DNA of 64,000 bases. It comes from JBLMZI01 sp050258755. GTDB lineage: Bacteria > Bacillota > Syntrophomonadia > Syntrophomonadales > DTU052. Of this stretch, positions 19,459 to 26,550 are shown piece after piece. A model generated the notes under the pieces. The model did not search any database. It saw only the letters and a program-made list of their open reading frames with translations, and was not told where the DNA came from. The stretch's first letter is position 1. Every line of letters starts with the position of its first letter. The stretch spans positions 1 to 64,000 of the forward strand of contig JBLMZI010000005.1 in assembly GCA_050258755.1 (NCBI GenBank), given 5' to 3'. The position numbers and the translations under genes are program-made.

Positions 19459-20619
19459 ATGCGCATCCTGCATACCGCTGACTGGCACCTGGGACGGGTG
19501 CTGCACGGTGTAAACCTGATTTCGGATCAGGAGTACGTTTTGGAACAATTGATCGATCTGGCGGCCGAAGCCAGGGTAGATGCGGTGCTGATAGCCGGAG
19601 ACATCTTTGACCGGAGTGTTCCGCCAGCCGAGGCGGTGGCGCTTTTGAACCGGGTTCTGACCGCACTCTGGCGGCGAACCGGGGCGCAGGTGATGATCAT
19701 TGCCGGAAATCACGACAGCCCCGAACGGATCAGCTTTGCCCAGGAGCTGCTGCGCGAGCAGCGGCTGGTGATGACTGGAACATTGGGGAAAGCACAGATG
19801 CCCGTGGTGCTTCATGACACCCACGGCCCGGTCCATTTCTGCCCGCTGCCTTATGCCGAACCGGCGTTTGTCCGCCAGGCCTTCGGTGACCAGGAGGCTC
19901 TCACGCACGATCTGGCAATGGCTGGGATGATAAAAGCGATGATGCGCCAGATTCCGGCCGAAGCGCGCACCGTGGCGGTTGGACACGCCTTTGTGGCAGG
20001 CGGGATGGCGAGCGAATCGGAACGCCCCTTGACCGCTGTCGGCGGCGCCGACCAGGTGGACCCGAGTCGGTTCGCTTCGTTTCACTACACGGCCCTGGGT
20101 CATCTGCACCGGCCGCAGCAAGCCGGCTCTGAACGCATTCGTTACGCGGGTTCCCTGCTCAAATACTCTTTTTCCGAAAGTGATCATCACAAAGGGGTCA
20201 CTTTGCTTGAACTGGACCAACGAGGCAGCCTACTGTCCCAGGAGGCGATATCGCTGAAGCCGCGGCGGGACCTGAGGGTTCTGAAGGGCACGCTGACCGA
20301 ACTGCGCCGGGCGGGGGAAAATGATCCGGCCTGTGAGGACTATATCAAAGCGGTGCTGACCGACGAAGGTGCCTTATTCGATCCGATGGGTAAAATCCGG
20401 TCGGTGTATCCGAACGCCCTGGAGATCGAGCGCCCGCGCTTTGCCGGTTCGGTCGATGCCGGGATCCCACGGACCGACTGCCGCCGCGTCAGTGACAGCG
20501 ATTTGTTTGCGGAATTCTTCAAAGAAGTGACCGATGCGCCTTTGAGTGATTCGGAAACCAAAGCCGTTGCCGAGGCCTTTGACGCGTTTTACCGGCAGGA
20601 ACGGGAGGTGGAACGATGA
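19459..20619 (+). CDS. sbcD: Exonuclease subunit SbcD (Mre11-like)
   Basis: A 386-residue calcineurin-like metallophosphoesterase, the nuclease subunit of SbcCD, which cuts hairpins and blocked DNA ends. The metal ligands sit in HTADWHLG near the N-terminus, AGDIFD, AGNHDS, VGHAF and LGHLHRPQ, all intact. The start ATG at 19459 has GGAGGGG just upstream; the in-frame ATG at 19429 lies before this site and is unlikely. The gene follows addA by 39 bases and overlaps sbcC by four bases (ATGA), so addB-addA-sbcD-sbcC appears to be one DNA-end-processing operon. Confidence 0.95.
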   Translation: MRILHTADWHLGRVLHGVNLISDQEYVLEQLIDLAAEARVDAVLIAGDIFDRSVPPAEAVALLNRVLTALWRRTGAQVMIIAGNHDSPERISFAQELLREQRLVMTGTLGKAQMPVVLHDTHGPVHFCPLPYAEPAFVRQAFGDQEALTHDLAMAGMIKAMMRQIPAEARTVAVGHAFVAGGMASESERPLTAVGGADQVDPSRFASFHYTALGHLHRPQQAGSERIRYAGSLLKYSFSESDHHKGVTLLELDQRGSLLSQEAISLKPRRDLRVLKGTLTELRRAGENDPACEDYIKAVLTDEGALFDPMGKIRSVYPNALEIERPRFAGSVDAGIPRTDCRRVSDSDLFAEFFKEVTDAPLSDSETKAVAEAFDAFYRQEREVER

Positions 20620-23600
20620 GACCGATCCGCCTTGCGATGGACGCGTTCGGCCCGTTTATCGGCCATCAGACCATCGATTTCCGGGAACTCGGCGAACATA
20701 CCTTTTATCTGATACACGGCCCGACCGGCGCTGGTAAAACAACGATACTGGACGCGATCTGCTTTGCCCTGTACGGCACCGCGAGCGGTGACGAACGAAA
20801 TGGGGACCGGATGCGAGCCGATCTGGCCAGCCCGGATGACCCGACCGAGGTGACCCTGGATTTTGCTATGGGTTCCGACGGTTACCGGGTGCGGCGGCGA
20901 CCCGCCCAGAGCCGGGCAAAACGGCGCGGAACCGGCAGCACGCAGGAAGCCCCGAAGGCGGAGCTTTACCGGCGCAGCACCGGACTGCCCGACGAAGACG
21001 ACGGCATGGTTCTGGCCAGCGGCGCCAGCAAAGTGACCGAAGCGGTGGAAACCCTGCTTGGCTTTAAGGCCGACCAGTTCCGCCAGGTGGTGGTGCTGCC
21101 GCAGGGACAGTTCCGGCGTTTTCTGATGGCCGATTCCGCTGAACGGCAGCGGATTCTTGACGTCCTCTTTCAAACCGCCGTGTACCACCGCATGGAGGAT
21201 TATCTGAAGCGTAAGGCCGGGCAGCTCCAGGAGGAGATCCGGGAAAAACAGGGACGAATGACGGCGATTCTGCAGGGATACCGGGTTGAGACGATCAAGG
21301 AACTGTCCAACCGGCTGGCGGCGGATTCAGAGCAGTTCGCCCATTGCGAGCGGGAGGCCGCGAACAAGGCAGCCGATCTCAAGCAAGCGCGCGACGCAGC
21401 CGAACAAGGGAGAACAACGGCACAGGTGCTCGCCGAGTTGGATGCGGCGCAGGCACAGGTTCGCCGGCTGCAAGACCGGCGGGAAGTGATGGATTCGGTG
21501 CGCTATCAGGCGGGCCGGGCCCGAAAAGGTGCCGAAATCAAGCCCCTGGAGGAAATCGCGCAGAAGCGCGCCCAGGAACTGCGGAATGCGGACGAACGGA
21601 AAAACCGGGCAGCGTCGGATCTGGCACATGCGGAAACCGAACGCGTCAAAGCCTTTGATGCATTGAAGCGGGAAGAACAAAACGAGACTGAACGTGATCA
21701 ATTGACGGCCCGGCTGAACAAATTGGCCGAATGGACCGGGCAGGCCGAAAACCTTGAAATAGCCGCCAATGGAGTGGATCAGGCCCGGTCTGCCCACCAG
21801 CAGGCGGTCGAGACCATCAATCGGCTGGAAACCGGCTTGGAGAAACTGCAGTCCGACCGCAGCCAGCTGGATGACGAATATGTGGGGGTGCAGTATGTTG
21901 CGGCTCAGCTTCCGCTGCGGCAGAAGGAACGACAGGAATTGGCCGACTGCTATGACCGGATGCAAAAATGGTCTGAAACTCAGGCCGCACTGGCCGTAGC
22001 TCAAAAACAATCGGCACACCTTTCGAACACGCTGGATGCCGCAGAGCGCAAGCTGGAAACAGCTCGGTTTCAAGCCCGGGAGGCGCGTAAGGCCTGGGAG
22101 AAGCATCTGGCGGCCAATCTTGCCCAAACCCTGATATCGGGCGAACCGTGTCCGGTCTGCGGTTCCACCCACCACCCGAGCCCGGCGGATACCGGGCAAA
22201 CCGCGGAGATTGGCGAATCGACAAAAGATGATGCCGCTGTCCGGGTGGAACAGGCTGAGCGCGAGCGGGAGAAAAGCCTGAAGGATTGGAACCAGGCAAA
22301 CGCTGAAGTCCAGTCCTTAGCTGGCCGGATGGAAGCGCTGACTGAATCGATTGAAGAAAAGTGGCGTACAGCCGGGCACAAAGCCTTGCGAATGGCGGTT
22401 GCCCTGGCAGCCCGGCGCGCGGATGAGGCGGCCGAAGCCGAAAAGAAAGCGAAGCGGCTGGAAGCGAGGCTGACGGAACTGGTACGGCGGCTCGATGCCC
22501 TCAATCCGGAATTGACTGCGGCGAAAGCCCAGGAACGGGCTGCGGAAAACGATTTGAATCAGGCTCGGGTCCGGTATGATGAGCGGTTGGGACAGCTTCC
22601 CGAAGAATACCGGAAACCTGGCGCTCTGCGGCAGGCGATCGATTGGAATGAGCAGCGCCGGGTTTTGCTGGCTGAACAACTGGCTCAGGCCCGCGAAGCC
22701 TGGGAAGCCGCCGACCGGGCCAAAACCGCCGCATCGGCAGCGTTCGACGCGGCCAATGCGGCAGTTCAGGATGCGGCCGAACGCGCTGCGGAGCAGCAGC
22801 GCTGTTTGGAACAAGCCATCACCGCCGGGGGATTCGCCGGGGAACTGGATTACCGGGCTGCTTGCCAGGATATCGCGCGCATTGAGTCCCTGGAGCGCTC
22901 GGTGCTTGAATATGAAGCCGCCGTGCAGTCCGCTGCCGATCGGATGAAACGGGCCGAAAGCCTGGCGGCCGGACTTGTTCCGCCGGACCTGGACGCACTG
23001 GCCGAAGCCGCTGCGGCCGCCGAGCAGGCGTACGCGCAAACCCTGGAGCGGCGGTCTGCTTTAAAGGCCGGCACTGACAGTATGCAGCATGCGCTGCAGC
23101 GTTTGGGAAGTCTGGGTGAGGCAATGTTGGCCTTGGAGGAAACGTATCGGGTCGAGGGCCGGCTGGCCGAAGTGGCGAATGGCAAAAACAAGTGGGGCAT
23201 GACCTTTCAGCGCTTTGTGCTCGGCACCCTGCTGGATGATGTCCTCTATGCGGCCAGCGAGCGGTTGAAACGGATGAGCCGCGGCCGGTTCGAACTCCGG
23301 CGGACTCTGGACCGTACCCGCCAGAATGCGGCGGGCGGGCTGGAATTGGTGGTGCAGGATGCCCACACCGGCACCGCGCGCCCGGCGGCAAACCTGTCCG
23401 GTGGAGAGTCGTTTCTGGCATCGCTGTCCCTGGCTCTGGGACTGGCTGAAGTTGTTCAGTCGTACGGCGGCGGCACCCGGCTGGACACGATGTTTATCGA
23501 CGAAGGATTTGGCTCTCTCGATGCCGAAACCCTGGACTTTTCCATCAAGGTTTTGATGGAACTCAGGCAGGAGGGGCGCCAGATCGGCATTATATCCCAT

Positions 23601-23687
23601 GTCGATGAATTGAAGGAACGAATCGACGCTTGCCTGGTGGTGACCCGGGAAGACCGGGGCAGCACCGCGCGGTTTATTATGAAATAA
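20616..23687 (+). CDS. sbcC: Exonuclease subunit SbcC (Rad50-like SMC ATPase)
   Basis: A 1023-residue SMC-like ATPase. The N-terminal Walker A is GPTGAGKTT (K41). Long coiled coils flank the zinc hook CPVC (C512, C515). The C-terminal ABC signature is NLSGGESF (S928) and Walker B is FIDEGFGSLD (D962, E963). The two ATPase halves join at the coiled-coil base and gate the SbcD nuclease. The coiled coil is very rich in Ala, Glu, Arg and Gln. The start overlaps the sbcD stop, and a hairpin follows the stop codon, so this is the operon's last gene. Confidence 0.95.
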   Translation: MRPIRLAMDAFGPFIGHQTIDFRELGEHTFYLIHGPTGAGKTTILDAICFALYGTASGDERNGDRMRADLASPDDPTEVTLDFAMGSDGYRVRRRPAQSRAKRRGTGSTQEAPKAELYRRSTGLPDEDDGMVLASGASKVTEAVETLLGFKADQFRQVVVLPQGQFRRFLMADSAERQRILDVLFQTAVYHRMEDYLKRKAGQLQEEIREKQGRMTAILQGYRVETIKELSNRLAADSEQFAHCEREAANKAADLKQARDAAEQGRTTAQVLAELDAAQAQVRRLQDRREVMDSVRYQAGRARKGAEIKPLEEIAQKRAQELRNADERKNRAASDLAHAETERVKAFDALKREEQNETERDQLTARLNKLAEWTGQAENLEIAANGVDQARSAHQQAVETINRLETGLEKLQSDRSQLDDEYVGVQYVAAQLPLRQKERQELADCYDRMQKWSETQAALAVAQKQSAHLSNTLDAAERKLETARFQAREARKAWEKHLAANLAQTLISGEPCPVCGSTHHPSPADTGQTAEIGESTKDDAAVRVEQAEREREKSLKDWNQANAEVQSLAGRMEALTESIEEKWRTAGHKALRMAVALAARRADEAAEAEKKAKRLEARLTELVRRLDALNPELTAAKAQERAAENDLNQARVRYDERLGQLPEEYRKPGALRQAIDWNEQRRVLLAEQLAQAREAWEAADRAKTAASAAFDAANAAVQDAAERAAEQQRCLEQAITAGGFAGELDYRAACQDIARIESLERSVLEYEAAVQSAADRMKRAESLAAGLVPPDLDALAEAAAAAEQAYAQTLERRSALKAGTDSMQHALQRLGSLGEAMLALEETYRVEGRLAEVANGKNKWGMTFQRFVLGTLLDDVLYAASERLKRMSRGRFELRRTLDRTRQNAAGGLELVVQDAHTGTARPAANLSGGESFLASLSLALGLAEVVQSYGGGTRLDTMFIDEGFGSLDAETLDFSIKVLMELRQEGRQIGIISHVDELKERIDACLVVTREDRGSTARFIMK

Positions 23688-23695
23688 TGCAAAAA

Positions 23696-23722
23696 GGCCC
23701 CGGAAGGTATACCTCCGGGGTC
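23696..23722. terminator. Hairpin terminator between sbcC and the aminotransferase gene
   Basis: GGCCCCGGA and TCCGGGGTC pair, with one bulged A and a second short GGT/ACC stem. The T-tract on the plus strand is weak (TTGCTGTT); five A on the other side give a good T-run on the minus strand. It probably serves both converging genes. Confidence 0.65.
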
Positions 23723-23754
23723 TTGCTGTTCAAGCCAAACTGTCCCACCATGAG

Positions 23755-24939
23755 CTACATGACGGAACACACCAGTTTGCCCAAACGGGCCATCCCGGTT
23801 TCGATCTGTTCTGGCGCCGCATTCGAGAAATTAAGCCGCATCTGGTTGTTTCCGCTGCCGTCCGCAAAGAATGGGACTCCGGGGACATAAGCCACGTTTA
23901 GAGCCGACGCCTTTGGCAGCAGTTCGACGGTGTCGACGTTCTCCGGCAGCGTGACCCAGAGGAACATGCCGCCCTCCGGATCGGTCCAGGATGCCTCGGA
24001 CGGGAAGTGGCGCCGCAGGGCGTCCACCATGACCGCCGCGCGCTCGCGGTACGCCTCCCGAATCGTTTCCACATGGGGTTTGGCGGTGCCGCTGGCCAGA
24101 TAGCGGCTTAATACCCGTTGAACCAGCGTGCCGGTATGCAAATCGGTTCCCTGTTTGGCCAGCACCAGTTTCTGAATAATTTCGGGGGCGGCAATGGCAT
24201 AGCCCAGACGCAGGCCGGGCGCAACCGATTTGGAAAAACTGCCGAGATAGATAACCTGTTCGCTCGGGTCAAAGTGTTTGACCGCGGGTACCGGTTCCCC
24301 CCGAAACCGGATGTCGCTGTACGGGTCATCTTCGACCAGGATCAGCTGGTGCTTCTTGAGCAGCGCGGCCAGCGCAGCCCTTTTCTCGGCCGGAATGGTG
24401 ATGCCGGTCGGGTTCTTGAAGGTTGGCGTTACGTAGAGAAATGCGGGCTTCACTGCAGCCAGCACGGATTCCAACGCGGTCAGGCTGATTCCGTCGGAGT
24501 CGGTCGGAACCGGAACAAACTGTGCTTCGTAGTTTTCGAATGCCTGCAGGGCGCCGACATAGGTCGGATTTTCCACCAACACCGGCGCGCCGGCATCGAT
24601 AAAGATCTTGCCGACCAGATCGAGCGCCTGCTGGGATCCGCCGGTAATCAGCACCTGATCCGGGGTGCATGGGATGCCTCTTTCCGCCGCAATCGTGCAA
24701 ACCTGTTCCCGCAGGGTCAGATAGCCTTCGGTGGTGCTGTATTGTAAGGCGGAATCCCCGTTTTCTGACAGCTCGGCGGCGAACAAGGCCTTCAAGTCCT
24801 CGGCGGGAAACAGCTCCGGTGCCGGCAGGCCTCCGGCGAAAGAAATCACCTCCGGGCGCTCGGTGATTTTGAGAAGTTCCCGGATTGCCGATCCGCGCAT
24901 CCGCTGGACCCGGCGGGCGTAAGAATACCGATTGGTCAT
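23755..24939 (-). CDS. PLP-dependent aminotransferase, LysN/2-aminoadipate type
   Basis: A 394-residue fold-type I aminotransferase. Key features are FAGGLPAPELFP near the N-terminus, ITGGSQQALDL, NPTGITIP, VEDDPYSDIRF and the PLP-lysine motif SFSKSVAPGLRLGY (K237). The sequence resembles the aminotransferase half of MocR-like proteins and free-standing LysN or aromatic aminotransferases; there is no N-terminal GntR domain. The start ATG at 24939 has AAGGAGTG upstream; the frame to 25101 covers promoter DNA. Substrate could be 2-aminoadipate, aromatic or branched amino acids. It is transcribed alone against sbcC. Confidence 0.88.
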   Translation of the reverse strand: MTNRYSYARRVQRMRGSAIRELLKITERPEVISFAGGLPAPELFPAEDLKALFAAELSENGDSALQYSTTEGYLTLREQVCTIAAERGIPCTPDQVLITGGSQQALDLVGKIFIDAGAPVLVENPTYVGALQAFENYEAQFVPVPTDSDGISLTALESVLAAVKPAFLYVTPTFKNPTGITIPAEKRAALAALLKKHQLILVEDDPYSDIRFRGEPVPAVKHFDPSEQVIYLGSFSKSVAPGLRLGYAIAAPEIIQKLVLAKQGTDLHTGTLVQRVLSRYLASGTAKPHVETIREAYRERAAVMVDALRRHFPSEASWTDPEGGMFLWVTLPENVDTVELLPKASALNVAYVPGVPFFADGSGNNQMRLNFSNAAPEQIETGMARLGKLVCSVM

Positions 24940-24970
24940 GTTTATCACTCCTTGGTAGGGCTTTTCATCC

Positions 24971-24999
24971 AGTATAGAGCCCATAACCGGCAAGAACAA
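24971..24999 (-). promoter_or_regulatory. Putative promoter of the aminotransferase gene, with direct repeats upstream
   Basis: On the minus strand: TTGTTC, 17 bases, TATACT. Immediately upstream, the plus-strand octamer TATCCAAT occurs at 25000-25007 and 25023-25030, a direct repeat about two helix turns apart that could bind a regulator. Confidence 0.5.
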
Positions 25000-25112
25000 T
25001 ATCCAATCCAGGTTTTGGTAAGTATCCAATTTGCGAGATGCGCGGGTCCATTGCACAGAAAGACGCAGACATGTTAAAGTCAAGGCAGTTGAACCGCTCA
25101 AGCAGGATGGAC

Positions 25113-25139
25113 AACAAAAAAGCCGGAATATCCGGCTTT
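25113..25139 (-). terminator. Minus-strand hairpin terminator
   Basis: Stem AAAGCCGGA with loop of three and TCCGGCTTT; on the minus strand it is followed by a six-T run. It lies upstream of the aminotransferase promoter, so it ends some other minus-strand transcript. Confidence 0.65.
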
Positions 25140-25151
25140 AAGAAATGTGCG

Positions 25152-25191
25152 AAAAAGTCCGCCGCAGCTATCCGTCGGCAAGTGCGGCGGA
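25152..25191 (-). terminator. Second minus-strand hairpin terminator
   Basis: TCCGCCGCA and TGCGGCGGA pair perfectly around a 16-base loop; on the minus strand the stem is followed by CTTTTTC. Together with the hairpin at 25113 it forms a tandem pair. No gene is visible in 25192-25400 on either strand apart from the holA leader. Confidence 0.55.
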
Positions 25192-25400
25192 GTTTGCTTG
25201 AGTTTGGTACGCTGCATTCCTGAACCTTTTGAAACGGGAGGACAAGGCGCGGAACGCATGGCAGCGCAACAAATATTGAGAGAGAGCGGTGCGGGGATGA
25301 AGCCGCCGGACTCTACGTAACGGACTTTTTCACACTTACTGGTTTGGACGTACAGACCGGGGCAAAGGATGCGTGTAAATTCTGCCAGGAGGCATTGTCG

Positions 25401-26393
25401 ATGATTTGGAACGGGACGATCCCAAAGGCCATTATTCTCTATGGATCTGACGACTACCTGCTGGATCAGCGGGTTCGAGTCCTGCTGGACGAAGCAGCCG
25501 CGCTCGACGACGGGGAGCCGCCGGAACTGATTCGGCTGGATGGGGATGAGGCCGGGGTCGCGGAATATATGGAGGCACTGAGCGAAGGGTCGCTCTTTGG
25601 CGGCCGGCGCGTCGTCATAGTGCGCGAACCGCGCTGGCTGACCGGCGGCAAAGCCCGAAAGGGAAAAACGGCCGATGAATTGGAACCGCTGCTGAATGCG
25701 TTTCTGGACGATCCCGGCGAAACCACGCACCTGGTCCTGCTGGTCAAGGCCTGGCCGGCCGGGAACGCCATCGCCGAACGCATTTCGGCCGAAGGGATTG
25801 CCGAAGAACTGAAAGCGATGGACCGGAACGGCCTGAGTGCCTGGCTGCAGTCCGAGGCCGAAGCCCGGAAGGTGAAACTGGACCGAAATGCCCTGGGTTA
25901 CATGGCTGACAGCGGCCGCGACGGTTACTATCTCGTCACCGAATTGGAGCGGCTCGCGCTGACGGCCGGCGAACGAACGGTAACAATTGGCGATTTGACC
26001 GGAGTTCATCCGGAAGCCGCGGACATGACGGTTTTTAAACTAACCGATGCGCTGTTGCGAAAGCATCCCCGGGAGGCGGCCGGCGCACTGCAAATCATGC
26101 TTCAGCGCGGTGATGCGCCTCAGTACATCTTGCACATGATCGCGCGGGAATACGTGATGCTTGGCAAATGCAAAGCGCTTCGAAAATCAGGCCTTACGAC
26201 CGGCGAAATTGTGAAAAAACTGAATCAGAAAAAGAGTTTTCGCGTGGAGAAAATGCTGAACGCGGCAGTGCAGTCGGAGGATGTCGCGCGGGTTTTTTCC
26301 CTGCTGGCTGATACCGACAAAGCCTTGAAGAGCACGGGAACCAATGAGCGCATGCTGCTGGAGACCCTGTGTGTGGATTTATGTGCGATCTAA
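25401..26393 (+). CDS. holA: DNA polymerase III subunit delta
   Basis: A 330-residue delta subunit of the clamp loader, which opens the beta clamp during replication. The typical N-terminus AIILYGSDDYLLDQRV, SLFGGRRVVIVREP and the C-terminal collar region (HMIAREYVMLGKCK) are visible; as in other delta subunits there is no Walker motif. The ATG at 25401 has AGGAGG eight bases upstream; the in-frame start at 25344 does not. In many Firmicutes holA follows comEC and precedes rpsT. Here comEC is absent upstream and a large secreted-protein gene lies between holA and rpsT. A clear terminator follows. Confidence 0.9.
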   Translation: MIWNGTIPKAIILYGSDDYLLDQRVRVLLDEAAALDDGEPPELIRLDGDEAGVAEYMEALSEGSLFGGRRVVIVREPRWLTGGKARKGKTADELEPLLNAFLDDPGETTHLVLLVKAWPAGNAIAERISAEGIAEELKAMDRNGLSAWLQSEAEARKVKLDRNALGYMADSGRDGYYLVTELERLALTAGERTVTIGDLTGVHPEAADMTVFKLTDALLRKHPREAAGALQIMLQRGDAPQYILHMIAREYVMLGKCKALRKSGLTTGEIVKKLNQKKSFRVEKMLNAAVQSEDVARVFSLLADTDKALKSTGTNERMLLETLCVDLCAI

Positions 26394-26418
26394 TCGAATA
26401 TCCTTTTCGGAAGGTTAT

Positions 26419-26447
26419 GCCGGCTTCACAACGAAGCCGGCTTTTTT
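26419..26447 (+). terminator. Rho-independent terminator of holA
   Basis: Stem GCCGGCTTC, loop ACAAC, stem GAAGCCGGC, then six T. Confidence 0.9.
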
Positions 26448-26550
26448 GCGCTTTGCAACCGCTCCCTGAAAGAAATATATGGAAAAAAGATGGAAAGGGG
26501 ACGAAGGTGTAGAATAGTGGTAACAGCACTTTTTACTGGGGGTACGGTTC

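Noticed and set aside
25140..25400. SRP RNA, 6S RNA or a known riboswitch on either strand
   Set aside because: I compared the conserved cores (for example the SRP GGAAGGA loop, TPP and lysine motifs) by eye and found no match; only the terminator-like hairpins stand.
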